A DNA stretch of 64,000 nt from Clostridia bacterium (lineage in GTDB: Bacteria > Bacillota > Clostridia > Oscillospirales > CAG-272): NCBI GenBank assembly GCA_017624905.1, contig JAGAMD010000026.1, positions 58,344-122,343 of the forward strand. The letters are read 5' to 3'. Of this stretch, positions 42,511 through 50,766 are shown one piece after another. The translations under genes and the position numbers were made by a program. Under the pieces are notes generated by a model. It worked only from the letters and a program-made list of their open reading frames with translations, ran no database searches and was not told the DNA's origin. Every line of letters starts with the position of its first letter. The stretch's first letter is position 1.

Positions 42511-43329
42511 ATGAAAAACAAACAAAAAAAGCAAAAAAAGACAGAGGAGCTAAAGGAATTCAAGCTCCCTAAGAATAGAAGACAGCCGATTTTTAAATTC
42601 TTTTCGGCTTTATTTTTCAAGCCTATTTTCAAGGTAAAAACACAAAGTAAAATCAAGAATCTACCCGATAAAGCAATAATTGCTTCAATCCACGCAGCAA
42701 AAACCGGACCTATGTCAATATGCGTAAGCTATCCAAAATACTCGGCTATTTGGGGACACCACGGTATGCTCGGCTCTTATAAGGAAAGATTCCACTATCT
42801 ACGTGATGTGCTTTATGTTCAAAAAATGCACAAAAACAAGTTTTTTTCCGGCTTAAAGGCTACTTATGAAGCATTTTTTTCAATTTTTATATATAAAGGA
42901 ATGAAGGTTATCGGCACATACACCGATATGCGTCTGCTCTCCACTATTAGAAACAGTATGAATGTACTTGACGAAAATGCTAGTGTAATAATTTTTCCGG
43001 AGGACTCAAGCGAGGGATATTTTGACGAGATACAAAGTGCATTTCCCGGCTTTGTTTCGCTTGCCTCTCTCTATTACAGTAAGCGTGGCGAGGATGTTCC
43101 CATCATCCCTGCTTATATATCAAGAAAAAGAGGCAAAAAGCGTCTTGTAATTGGTGAGCCACGATATGTGCACGAGCTAGAGCTTCAAGGCAAAAGCAAG
43201 CAAGAAATCGCCGATATAATAAAGGAAGATATAAACGAGCTTTATCGCAATTATGTTGAGCCTAAAAATGACCTTGAGCCAACTATCGAGGACGCACCTA
43301 CAAGAACAAAGGAATATTATGGTGAATAA
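42511..43329 (+). CDS. Lysophospholipid acyltransferase-like (PlsC-type) protein, degenerate motif
   Basis: 272 residues. A Lys-rich N-terminus is followed by a PlsC-like core: IIASIHAAKTGPMSI stands at the HX4D block, and VIIFPEDSSEGYF at the FPEG block, followed by VPIIPAYISRKRGKKRLVIGEPRY. The catalytic HX4D has His but Gly in place of Asp, and the FPEG Gly is Asp. So it is either a distant acyltransferase or an inactive relative. Start at 42511 after AAAGGA; the longer frame begins within the promoter. It is monocistronic between two terminators. Confidence 0.7.
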   Translation: MKNKQKKQKKTEELKEFKLPKNRRQPIFKFFSALFFKPIFKVKTQSKIKNLPDKAIIASIHAAKTGPMSICVSYPKYSAIWGHHGMLGSYKERFHYLRDVLYVQKMHKNKFFSGLKATYEAFFSIFIYKGMKVIGTYTDMRLLSTIRNSMNVLDENASVIIFPEDSSEGYFDEIQSAFPGFVSLASLYYSKRGEDVPIIPAYISRKRGKKRLVIGEPRYVHELELQGKSKQEIADIIKEDINELYRNYVEPKNDLEPTIEDAPTRTKEYYGE

Positions 43330-43354
43330 AAAGCCTTGCAAATGCAAGGCTTTT
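43329..43354. terminator. Bidirectional terminator between PlsC-like gene and icd
   Basis: AAAAGCCTTGC pairs with GCAAGGCTTTT around AAAT. Same stem as at 38601 and 42123. Confidence 0.85.
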
Positions 43355-43356
43355 AT

Positions 43357-44574
43357 TTATGCTAATTTCTTTTCAAGACGTGCTCTGATTTCTTTAATAA
43401 ATGTAATTGTGTTGACAGCTGTTGCTTTTGTGCCAGCCTCAACAAGTCCTACTAAGTCCTTTGTCATAATGCCGTCGTTTAGTGTGTCAATACAAGCTTC
43501 TTCCAGCTTGTTTGCGAAGTCAACGAGGTCGCAAAGTCCGTCTAGCTCACCTCTTTTGCGTAGAGCTCCGCTCCATGCATAGATTGTAGCCATTGGGTTA
43601 GTTGAGGTGTCCTCACCCTTTAGGTAACGATAGTAGTGTCTTGTTACTGTGCCGTGTGCTGCCTCATATTCAAACTTACCGTCCGGAGAAACAAGAACAG
43701 ATGTCATCATAGCGAGTGAGCCAAACGCGGTTGATACCATATCTGACATAACATCACCATCATAGTTCTTACAAGCCCAAATGTAACCACCCTCTGAGCG
43801 AATTACTCTTGCTACTGCATCGTCAATTAATGTATAGAAATATGTTATACCAAGCTCCTCAAATTTTTCCTTGTAGCACTCGTCGTAAATCTCTTGGAAA
43901 ATGAGCTTAAAGGTTTGGTCGTATTGCTTAGAAATCGTGTCCTTTGTTGAGAACCAAAGGTCTTGCTTTGTGTTTATAGCATAGTTAAAGCAGGAATGTG
44001 CAAAGGAACGAATTGATGAGTCCTTGTTGTATTGACCTTGAAGCACACCTGCACACTCAAAGTCGTAGATAGTTCCACGGAAGCTCTCATTTCCTTCCTT
44101 GTCAGTAAATACTAGCTCTGCCTTGCCCTCGGCAGGTACTCTATACTCTGTTGCCTTGTATACGTCGCCATATGCGTGACGAGCAATTGTAATTGGCTTT
44201 TTCCAATTGCGTACAGCCGGCTTGATTGAGTCAATCAAGATAGGAGCACGGAACACTGTACCATCAAGGATAGCACGGATTGTTCCATTAGGGCTCTTCC
44301 ACATTTCAGTAAGGTTGTATTCCTCTACTCTTTGCTTGTTTGGTGTGATTGTAGCACACTTTACAGCAACGCCATACTTTTGGTTAGCGTAAGCTGAATC
44401 AAAGGTAACCTTGTCCTTTGTTCTCTCTCTTTCCGGCAAACCGAGGTCATAATACTCTGTTTTTAAATCTACAAATGGAAGAAGCAATTCATCCTTAATC
44501 ATCTTCCATATAATTCTTGTCATTTCGTCGCCATCCATCTCAACGAGCGGAGTGGTCATTTTGATTTTTTCCAT
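43357..44574 (-). CDS. icd: NADP-dependent isocitrate dehydrogenase (eukaryotic-type subfamily)
   Basis: 405 residues, with [16 protein letters not shown] at the start, [26 protein letters not shown] and [16 protein letters not shown]. These are marks of the homodimeric NADP-IDH type found in eukaryotes and some bacteria, different from E. coli Icd. It makes 2-oxoglutarate for glutamate synthesis. The start at 44574 has AGGGGA upstream; an upstream frame extension lacks support. It has its own promoter and ends at a shared terminator. Confidence 0.95.
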   Translation of the reverse strand: MEKIKMTTPLVEMDGDEMTRIIWKMIKDELLLPFVDLKTEYYDLGLPERERTKDKVTFDSAYANQKYGVAVKCATITPNKQRVEEYNLTEMWKSPNGTIRAILDGTVFRAPILIDSIKPAVRNWKKPITIARHAYGDVYKATEYRVPAEGKAELVFTDKEGNESFRGTIYDFECAGVLQGQYNKDSSIRSFAHSCFNYAINTKQDLWFSTKDTISKQYDQTFKLIFQEIYDECYKEKFEELGITYFYTLIDDAVARVIRSEGGYIWACKNYDGDVMSDMVSTAFGSLAMMTSVLVSPDGKFEYEAAHGTVTRHYYRYLKGEDTSTNPMATIYAWSGALRKRGELDGLCDLVDFANKLEEACIDTLNDGIMTKDLVGLVEAGTKATAVNTITFIKEIRARLEKKLA

Positions 44575-44604
44575 TTTAAAATCCCCTTTGAAAAAGATAT
44601 TTTT

Positions 44605-44633
44605 ATTATATACTATCATTCCTCTTTTTTCAA
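44605..44633 (-). promoter_or_regulatory. Promoter of icd
   Basis: Minus strand TTGAAA (44633-44628), 17 nt, TATAAT (44610-44605), about 31 nt before the start. Confidence 0.7.
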
Positions 44634-44670
44634 GTCTCTATTTTATGTTATTTATATTTTATGTGCACAC

Positions 44671-44699
44671 TTGAATAAGTCATTTTTGTGTGATATAAT
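44671..44699 (+). promoter_or_regulatory. Promoter of the 162-residue lipoprotein gene
   Basis: TTGAAT (44671-44676), 17 nt, TATAAT (44694-44699), 28 nt before the start. Confidence 0.7.
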
Positions 44700-44726
44700 G
44701 TATTTATCAATTTTTTGGAGGCAATT

Positions 44727-45215
44727 ATGAAAAGGACACGTATTATAGCTATCACACTACTTTCTTTGTTTGTTATTTTTGCATTTGCCGGCTGTGCTGC
44801 CTACAAGGGCAAGGAGAAAACCTTTACAGCAAACGGCATAGAGATTACGGCGACAGACCGCTTCACTCTTGTAGAGGGCGAGGGAAAGGACTTTTCTTTA
44901 CATTCTCTCTCCTGCCAAATTATATTTTCAAACATTGGTGAAATAGCAAACGACACAATTGATGAATATATCGACACCTTTGTTAGTGAGCTTGAAAAAA
45001 CAATGACTATAAAAAGCGGACCGACCTATGAAAACGGAGCTTATATAATGGAGCTTGTTACAACCGAGGACGGCACAACCGTTTGCCTATATGAAATGCT
45101 CATATTCAACGGTGAGGATGCTTGGTTAGTATCCTTTGGCTGTGAGGAAAGTGAATATGAGGCACACAAGCCATATATTACTGAATGGGCAAAATCAATA
45201 AGATTTGTTGGCTAA
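44727..45215 (+). CDS. Small lipoprotein of unknown function
   Basis: 162 residues. A lipoprotein signal peptide ends in FAFAGC. The remainder (KTFTANGIEITATDRFTL, then VSFGCEESEYEAHKPYITEWAKSIRF) resembles the PsbP/MOG1-like fold seen in many clostridial lipoproteins, where an ITEWAKSI-type helix closes the domain. TTGGAGG precedes the ATG. It is monocistronic, and partner and role are unknown. The gene at 57668 encodes a similar type. Confidence 0.8.
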   Translation: MKRTRIIAITLLSLFVIFAFAGCAAYKGKEKTFTANGIEITATDRFTLVEGEGKDFSLHSLSCQIIFSNIGEIANDTIDEYIDTFVSELEKTMTIKSGPTYENGAYIMELVTTEDGTTVCLYEMLIFNGEDAWLVSFGCEESEYEAHKPYITEWAKSIRFVG

Positions 45216-45228
45216 GAGCAGAATAATA

Positions 45229-45256
45229 AAAAGAAGCAACCGAGGTTGCTTCTTTT
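45229..45256. terminator. Bidirectional terminator between two lipoprotein genes
   Basis: AAAAGAAGCAAC pairs with GTTGCTTCTTTT around CGAG, with T-runs in both directions. Confidence 0.85.
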
Positions 45257-45259
45257 TGT

Positions 45260-47584
45260 TTATTTTACTACCATATAGGCTACTCTATCCTTCACAGCAT
45301 CGTCGCCGTCGTAAGGGTATTCAACAGGGGAGCCGTCTCCTTTTACCTTTGTTAATTCGACTATAACAATATATGGCTCGTTTCCTTGCTTTTCTACCAA
45401 GAGTGTAAAGTGTTGATCGTCTAGTTTTTTAAATTCAAAGATGTTCTCTTCCTCTAAGGTGTAGTCGTCGCCGTCAAATGAGTAGAATTTAGCTACCATT
45501 TGCTCATTATCCTTTGTTTGATAGCTAGAGACTACATTAAAGCTTATGCTACTACTATTAGTAGTAACCTCAAGCTCGAGTCCTGTTTTATTAATATAGT
45601 CTCTTTTTGCATCTACTAAAATATTTTTAATAAGAGTTGAATATTCATATTCGTCATTGTCGTTAAAGAGGTTGCCTGTCCATTCAGTGTTGCCAAGGTC
45701 TGTTGACAAAACGGCAACATATCCGTTTCCGTATTCCCAATGTGAATAAATTGGGCAGAAATTTCCAACTATTATGTCTTTATATGCGCCTTCCTTGATT
45801 TTTGAATAATAGTAGCCGTAGATGTTTTCATACTCAGGGCCTGTCAAGTCTTGGTGAACAGAGCTATATCCATAATCGCCAATCTCGAGCTTAACTGGTT
45901 CACCAGCTTTAACAAATTGCTTGTTTTTAAATGAATCTATTATTTCATTTACACCAAGCTCAAGCTCGTAGATGTCCTCTGCCTTATAAAATTCTCCTCT
46001 GCCCTTAGTTGCAAGAGTTTCATATGATCTTACTGTGTTTTTGTCATCTATATCTAATGTAATTACTGATATTTCTATACCAGAGGAAACAGCTGAGATG
46101 ATTCCTCCGTGTTCGATAGTATAGTCAAGGTCTTGTGGCTCACTATCGGTAATCAATATTACCTGGTTATCAGCATACTCATCTTTGTGAGTGCAAGCTT
46201 TTGTTAATGACCAATCAAGGTTTACAGTATCGCTTGTTTTTATGCTATCGCCTGTTGCCATATCGACTGTGCCCTCAATATACTCCTTATTCATAGAGTA
46301 CTTTGGATTATCTCCATCAACATATATGTTAGATTCTCCGGGGACACCGTCCTTTTCAATGTTTATTCTTATTTCACTCTCTCTGCCGGTGGAATTATCA
46401 ATATAGTATGCGTAGTAGCAATGATTCATATTATATACTACTTTTTCATAAAGCGCCTGTCTTTCTGCTTCACCACCTAGCTCATAGCTACTAACAACAT
46501 AGCCATCAGATTGGTCAAGCAGACTAACTATAACATCGTCGTCATCCTCTAGCTGTGTACTAAAGATAGCTTTTCTCAAGCTTTCTAAAACTAAATGGTA
46601 TCTTGTTGGCTCACTAAATGTAGACACCTCACCACAGCCAAGGCAAGTGCCACTTACACGACTGCCCTCGCTATAAAAATATCCACATTTTGTGCAAATC
46701 TCGCCACTATCATAAACTAATGAGCCCATAGATGACGAAACATCAACCAAAAATGACACTAATGATTTTTCTTCCTTTGGATCAATAAATGTAACAGGTA
46801 ACATTTCGTCAAGCTCGGTGCTTACTATATTGCCGTTTTGGTCAAGAATATTGTCGCCACAGGTTACAAGCAAGCCTCTGCCCAGCTTTTCAACAAATGC
46901 TTTAATATTGCCAAGTGCATTTGCAGGTAGCTCACTGTAATCCACATTCATAAGAATTATCGCATCGTAGTCTAGCATTAATTCAAGTGATCTTGGAAAT
47001 CTGCTTGGCTCATAGACCTCAAGATTGCATCCTGAGTCTAAAATTTTATCCCATATGATATCAAGCTGTGAATCTTGAGTATCGTCGCCCTTTACAACCA
47101 AGATTCTGCCTTCTCTTTCACACACGTAGCTTGTGTATACTACATTATCGCTTGTATCATCAATTAAATTTTCCGGTGGGACAAGCTCAATCTTGACAAG
47201 CTGTATGCCTGTTTCATCTACTATTCTTTGTGAGGATGTAAACAATTTTGAAATAGGAATTTCTACACTATACTCATAGGTATCTGCTTCTATGTATATT
47301 TCCTTTTCTGTGAGCCTTGAGCCTCTCATATCATAGACAACTAGCTTTCCACCGTCCATCTCAGTATCGCTTGTAATATTAACGGTAACCTCGATTGATT
47401 TTTCGTCTATGGTAGTTCTTGTATAGACTGAATCAATACAAATGCTTCCCTCTACCTTTTCGTCTGTGTTTGTCTCGGTATTGGTCTCGGTGTTGCCACC
47501 ATTCGAGCTCAAAAGTGAGCAGGAGCTAAATAAAACCGCACACGCCAAGCAAATCAAAGCAAGGACAACAATTCTCTTCTTCAT
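45260..47584 (-). CDS. vWA-domain lipoprotein with inserted zinc ribbon and glutamine-amidotransferase-like region
   Basis: 774 residues. The lipobox is FSSC22. An Ig-like region (about 45-140) leads to a class I GATase-like stretch (RILVVKGDD, AIILMNVDYSELP, GRGLLVTCGDN). Then comes a von Willebrand A domain whose MIDAS is D281-x-S283-x-S285 (LVDVSSSMGS), with ITDSEPQD and ISVITLDID later. Between MIDAS strand and next helix a four-cysteine knuckle is inserted (C297, C300, C314, C317). The C-terminal part is beta-rich. Such proteins tend to accompany MoxR-type chaperone systems, and the giant protein at 70-4461 is of that class but 40 kb away. Surface-located; ligand unknown. Confidence 0.82.
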   Translation of the reverse strand: MKKRIVVLALICLACAVLFSSCSLLSSNGGNTETNTETNTDEKVEGSICIDSVYTRTTIDEKSIEVTVNITSDTEMDGGKLVVYDMRGSRLTEKEIYIEADTYEYSVEIPISKLFTSSQRIVDETGIQLVKIELVPPENLIDDTSDNVVYTSYVCEREGRILVVKGDDTQDSQLDIIWDKILDSGCNLEVYEPSRFPRSLELMLDYDAIILMNVDYSELPANALGNIKAFVEKLGRGLLVTCGDNILDQNGNIVSTELDEMLPVTFIDPKEEKSLVSFLVDVSSSMGSLVYDSGEICTKCGYFYSEGSRVSGTCLGCGEVSTFSEPTRYHLVLESLRKAIFSTQLEDDDDVIVSLLDQSDGYVVSSYELGGEAERQALYEKVVYNMNHCYYAYYIDNSTGRESEIRINIEKDGVPGESNIYVDGDNPKYSMNKEYIEGTVDMATGDSIKTSDTVNLDWSLTKACTHKDEYADNQVILITDSEPQDLDYTIEHGGIISAVSSGIEISVITLDIDDKNTVRSYETLATKGRGEFYKAEDIYELELGVNEIIDSFKNKQFVKAGEPVKLEIGDYGYSSVHQDLTGPEYENIYGYYYSKIKEGAYKDIIVGNFCPIYSHWEYGNGYVAVLSTDLGNTEWTGNLFNDNDEYEYSTLIKNILVDAKRDYINKTGLELEVTTNSSSISFNVVSSYQTKDNEQMVAKFYSFDGDDYTLEEENIFEFKKLDDQHFTLLVEKQGNEPYIVIVELTKVKGDGSPVEYPYDGDDAVKDRVAYMVVK

Positions 47585-47623
47585 TTTCTCTCTCCTATAT
47601 AGAAAATTTCTTTAGATACCTTA

Positions 47624-47652
47624 ATTATATCACAACAAAATATTTTTGTAAA
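47624..47652 (-). promoter_or_regulatory. Promoter of the vWA lipoprotein gene
   Basis: Minus strand TTTACA (47652-47647), 17 nt, TATAAT (47629-47624). Confidence 0.6.
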
Positions 47653-47664
47653 TATAAAAAGAAA

Positions 47665-47689
47665 AAGCGTAGCCGTTTGGGCTACGCTT
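47665..47689 (-). terminator. Terminator of the secreted repeat protein / 55-residue peptide operon
   Basis: AAGCGTAGCC pairs with GGCTACGCTT around GTTTG. The minus strand continues in TTTTTCTTTTT. Confidence 0.8.
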
Positions 47690-47696
47690 CATACTA

Positions 47697-47864
47697 TTAT
47701 AGGTTATCATTAAAGAACTTGTTTATCAAGTCTGCAAAAGAGGAGCCTGCGTTTGTGTTGTTTTCGTCCTGTGTTACGGAAACAATATTGCCGTTACTTA
47801 TGCTCATAATATCCTCTGTTGAAACTCTTTCAATTTCAATTGTTGGAGCTACATATTTCTTCAT
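47697..47864 (-). CDS. 55-residue peptide, start-stop coupled to a secreted repeat protein
   Basis: Reads MKKYVAPTIEIERVSTEDIM, then a Ser/Asn-rich middle and the end FADLINKFFNDNL. Its ATG shares one base with the TAA of the upstream gene (TAATG), and GGGAGG lies in the last codons of that gene, so it is translated by re-initiation. A proper terminator follows, which supports a real two-gene operon. There is no signal peptide, no cysteine and no membrane helix. The MKKY-x-x-P-x-I-E opening recalls short proteins common in Clostridia whose function is unknown to me. It may be a cytosolic partner, a precursor peptide or a regulator. Confidence 0.75.
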   Translation of the reverse strand: MKKYVAPTIEIERVSTEDIMSISNGNIVSVTQDENNTNAGSSFADLINKFFNDNL

Positions 47865-48919
47865 TATAGGCTACCTCCCTTGTTAATTTTGTTGTAGGTT
47901 GTTGTTGCAACATTACCAGCACCTACAAATACTGTATTGTTGTTTGCATCAGCTGTGATGTATTTCTTTTCGTCGCCACACTTTACATACATACAAGCGA
48001 CAAGCTCAGTATCATAGTTGTCAGCCGATATTTCATTAATAAACACAAAGTAATTTGTTGTTAAGCTATATGCTTTGAGTGAATGCTCTACTGTTTTGTC
48101 TCCAATTGCACCGATTGATAGCACCGCACCAAAGTCAACGCTAACGCCGTTTTGCTTTTCGTACTTAGCAATAGCATCGTGGTCAAGAGTATAGCCGGCT
48201 ACAATACGAGAATCCTCTTCATTTACTGAATAGCCCTTGAATGTAGCTATGTTAGCAAGAGTAACTGTTTTTTCTACACTGAATGTTCCGTTTTCTGTTG
48301 GCAATACCATATATCCGGGTACTAGATAAGGCGTAGGATCTACTGTATATACACCACCGTTTATACCCGACATAATGCCAATATCAGATAAAATTTCAAT
48401 TTGACCATCAAATGTACCGGCACAAAGGTCGCACAATCCATTGTACATTTCAAAGTCTGCACTCTTTAGCGCATAGCCTGTGCCATCGCCAATAACTGTG
48501 TTTTCATTTGCAGCCATCATAGAAAACATTGCGTTATTTTGAATTACTGTACCACCAGTATCCTCTGTTGTAATAGATGCTCTTTCCCCACTGTTGAAAA
48601 CACTCATAAAGCCGTTATTTTCAATTACCACCTCAGCTGAGCTTCTAATATTATGACCATTTAAATCAAATCTTATAGCATACGAGCCACCGGATACCAC
48701 GATTGTTTCATCAAGATGAAGGTCGCAAAGAATAGTAACTATTTGAGGAGCATCTTTTGATGCCAAAACTGCTGCATCAACTGCCTCTTGTAGTGTTGCA
48801 TACTCTGTTTCTCCCACTTTTGCAACATTTGTTTCTTCTGTATCCGTAGCAAATGCTGTAAGTGCGCCGAATGTAAATAGCATTACTACTGTGAAAATTA
48901 AAGCTAAAATTTTCTTCAT
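47864..48919 (-). CDS. Secreted beta-helix-like protein
   Basis: 351 residues. The signal peptide MKKILALIFTVVMLFTFGALTAFA is cleaved after about 24. Residues 30-60 (VGETEYATLQEAVDAAV) are a motif that commonly opens bacterial right-handed parallel beta-helix surface proteins. Residues 60-200 are strand-rich with Asn/Gly turns (FDLNGHNIRSS, VIENNGFMSVFNSG, VIQNNAMFSM). The last 150 residues form a separate, unassigned domain. No sortase motif or cell-wall domain is visible, so it may be released. It is coupled to the 55-residue gene downstream. Confidence 0.8.
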   Translation of the reverse strand: MKKILALIFTVVMLFTFGALTAFATDTEETNVAKVGETEYATLQEAVDAAVLASKDAPQIVTILCDLHLDETIVVSGGSYAIRFDLNGHNIRSSAEVVIENNGFMSVFNSGERASITTEDTGGTVIQNNAMFSMMAANENTVIGDGTGYALKSADFEMYNGLCDLCAGTFDGQIEILSDIGIMSGINGGVYTVDPTPYLVPGYMVLPTENGTFSVEKTVTLANIATFKGYSVNEEDSRIVAGYTLDHDAIAKYEKQNGVSVDFGAVLSIGAIGDKTVEHSLKAYSLTTNYFVFINEISADNYDTELVACMYVKCGDEKKYITADANNNTVFVGAGNVATTTYNKINKGGSL

Positions 48920-48972
48920 TTGCTTGTCCTTTCATAAAGCTTTTGTTATTTATTGTTTGCACAACAAAAGGT

Positions 48973-49001
48973 ATTATATCGTATTTACTACTAAATTACA
49001 A
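48973..49001 (-). promoter_or_regulatory. Promoter of the secreted protein / small peptide operon
   Basis: Minus strand TTGTAA (49001-48996), 17 nt, TATAAT (48978-48973). Confidence 0.6.
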
Positions 49002-49017
49002 GTATTTTTTATTTTTC

Positions 49018-49098
49018 AGCATAAAAAAAGAAGCACTGACTAAAATCAATGCTTCTATTTGTCTTTTGTTTTTGGTTGTGCACCTGTGTCAACGCCCT
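49018..49098. repeat. Direct repeat copy A (duplicated yitT terminator segment)
   Basis: About 78 bp nearly identical to 49528-49605, including the hairpin GAAGCA...TGCTTC and the following stretch up to CAACGCCC. Differences are two small indels. It is part of a 684-bp gene-free stretch (48920-49603). Confidence 0.85.
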
Positions 49099-49103
49099 TG
49101 ATA

Positions 49104-49232
49104 TTGGCGAAGAGACAGGTAGCAGTTCTAACAGTTAGTACAATCTAAATTAGAGGCTTCAGGACGGAGGAAAAAGGTGTGAGCACGACCGAGAGGCGTA
49201 CTGACGTACGTCGGAGGAAGTGGTCGCACATA
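49104..49232. repeat. Mosaic element 1: conserved 22-mer plus nested hairpin
   Basis: TTGGCGAAGAGACAGGTAGCAG (49104-49125) recurs with two changes at 49394-49416. Downstream, CGACCGA...TCGG...GGTCG encloses a CGTAC-TGAC-GTACG hairpin. No coding potential. Confidence 0.55.
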
Positions 49233-49246
49233 GAAATCACATAAAG

Positions 49247-49277
49247 AAAAGCACACCCGTTGCGTTGGTGTGCTTTT
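49247..49277. terminator. Terminator-like hairpin inside the repeat region
   Basis: AAAAGCACACC pairs with GGTGTGCTTTT around a 9-nt loop, followed by TTAACC. No gene obviously uses it. Confidence 0.6.
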
Positions 49278-49299
49278 TAACCTTAAATATTCTTTATTG

Positions 49300-49477
49300 A
49301 TAGAACGGGAGGAGCAAGCCCCTCCCCTACAAGATTGATTTCGTTGTCTTGTTTTATATTTGTGATTTCGGTTTTACCCGTATATTGCTCCATTTGGGCG
49401 AAGAGACCGGTAGCAGAAATTGGTGATTGCGTACACGTCGGCGTACTTGTGTACGGTAGAGTAGCAATCGCCGATAA
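49300..49477. repeat. Mosaic element 2: GGGAGG palindrome, 22-mer and nested hairpin
   Basis: A GGGAGG...CCTCCC palindrome near 49308-49326 has the look of a common intergenic palindrome in gut Clostridia. It is followed by the second copy of the 22-mer (49394-49416) and a stem GGTGATTGC/GCAATCGCC enclosing GTACAC/GTGTAC. A 78-codon open frame across it on the minus strand is not credible as a gene. Confidence 0.5.
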
Positions 49478-49527
49478 AAAACAAAAGACACTTTTGTGAA
49501 GAAAAACGTAGTTTTTCAACCTTTTAT

Positions 49528-49605
49528 AGCAAAAAAAGAAGCACTGACTAAATCAATGCTTCTATTTGTCTTTTGTTTTTGGTTGTGCACCTGTGTCAAC
49601 GCCCT
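49528..49605. repeat. Direct repeat copy B, containing the yitT terminator
   Basis: Same sequence as 49018-49098. On the minus strand the GAAGCATTGA/TCAGTGCTTC stem includes one U-G pair and is followed by a T-run, so it ends the yitT transcript. Confidence 0.85.
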
Positions 49606-50635
49606 ACACTATACGGAAGCCCTTGCCGAGAATATCACTAGAGTTAGTTATGATAGTAAACGCATTTGGGTCCGTCTGCTTCAAAAACAGCTTGAGCATA
49701 GTTGCCTGTTGACGATTAAGCACGGCGATTATCATTTTCTTTTCAATGTGAGAGAATGAGCCCTCGCATTTTGATACTGTTGCACCTCTGTGTAGCTCAT
49801 TGTTTATAAAATCGCACACTTCTTTTTCCTTTGTGGTAACGATAATAAAGCATTTGTTCATATTAATGCCGTCAATTACGTTGTCAACTATAAAGGATTT
49901 TAAAATCAAGCCTGTTGCCGAGCAGAGGAAAACGGTTGTCATTTCCTTTGTTGCAAAGGAGTTGAACACAAACGGTGCAAGTACAACAATTATGGCATCT
50001 GCTACAAAAAGAGCTGTACCTGTGTTTAAATTTGTAAATCTCTTTAGTATCATAGCGATGATGTCGGTGCCACCTGAGGACGCCCCCTGACTAAAGAGAA
50101 TTGCACTACCAACAGCAATTCCTCCGATAGTTAAAAGCATTTCCAAAAATGGTGAGGTGGTTAGTGGCTCGTTTATAGGAAGAACCTTTTCAAGCCCTAA
50201 AACTATTACGTTTAAGAGCATACTTGAATAAATGGTTTTAATTGCAAAATTCTTACCAAAAATGAGCAACGCAACAATAAGCAAAATTACGTTTGCTATT
50301 GACATTATTACAGACTCGGAAATAGCTATTCCAAAAAATCTTGAAAAGAACTCGGTTGCCAAAACAGCAAACGAGCTGACGCCTCCCATTGTAAAATGGT
50401 TTGGGAATTTAAAGAAATAAATGCCACAGGCGATAAGTGCAGTACCAAATGTAATTAATATGTAAGACCAAAGCCCCTTGAAGAACTTTGCTCTTTTGGT
50501 TTGAGGCTCAAGATTGACATCCGGTGTTCCCTTGATTTTCTTTGGCTTTTCCTCAATGCCATTTAGCCATTCAAAGCTTATTCTCTTTTTTTCCTTTGGA
50601 CTTTTTTTCGCATTTTGCAGATCCTTTTCTTCCAT
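49604..50635 (-). CDS. YitT-family membrane protein with DUF2179 domain
   Basis: 343 residues. A charged cytoplasmic tail (about 45 residues) precedes five or six helices of the YitT/DUF161 core (ITFGTALIACGIYFFKFP, FSQGASSGGTDIIAMIL, FVADAIIVVLAPFVF) and a C-terminal DUF2179 domain (CFIIVTTKEKEVCDFINNEL, HRGATVSKCEGSFSH). I put the start at 50635, as GGAGG lies 6 nt before it, whereas the ATG at 50647 contains that same site. The transported substrate of the family is not settled. It has a consensus promoter and is divergent from the GH2 gene. Confidence 0.9.
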   Translation of the reverse strand: MEEKDLQNAKKSPKEKKRISFEWLNGIEEKPKKIKGTPDVNLEPQTKRAKFFKGLWSYILITFGTALIACGIYFFKFPNHFTMGGVSSFAVLATEFFSRFFGIAISESVIMSIANVILLIVALLIFGKNFAIKTIYSSMLLNVIVLGLEKVLPINEPLTTSPFLEMLLTIGGIAVGSAILFSQGASSGGTDIIAMILKRFTNLNTGTALFVADAIIVVLAPFVFNSFATKEMTTVFLCSATGLILKSFIVDNVIDGINMNKCFIIVTTKEKEVCDFINNELHRGATVSKCEGSFSHIEKKMIIAVLNRQQATMLKLFLKQTDPNAFTIITNSSDILGKGFRIV

Positions 50636-50676
50636 TGGGTCCTCCATAGCGTATTTTTATATTTCAATCCAAAACT

Positions 50677-50705
50677 ATTATATAATAATAGTTGTTGCTT
50701 GTCAA
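50677..50705 (-). promoter_or_regulatory. Consensus promoter of the yitT-like gene
   Basis: Minus strand TTGACA (50705-50700), 17 nt, TATAAT (50682-50677). Its -35 lies 3 bp from that of the GH2 gene. Confidence 0.75.
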
Positions 50706-50708
50706 GTA

Positions 50709-50737
50709 TTGAAAAATCTGCAAAAAGGTGTTACAAT
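50709..50737 (+). promoter_or_regulatory. Promoter of the GH2 gene
   Basis: TTGAAA (50709-50714), 17 nt, TACAAT (50732-50737), about 30 nt before the start. Confidence 0.65.
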
Positions 50738-50766
50738 ATTCATATATGGTTTTTTTGAGGTGCAAA

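Noticed and set aside
49283-49519. 78-codon minus frame
   Set aside because: It spans palindromic repeat elements, and its peptide shows the typical spurious translation of such repeats.
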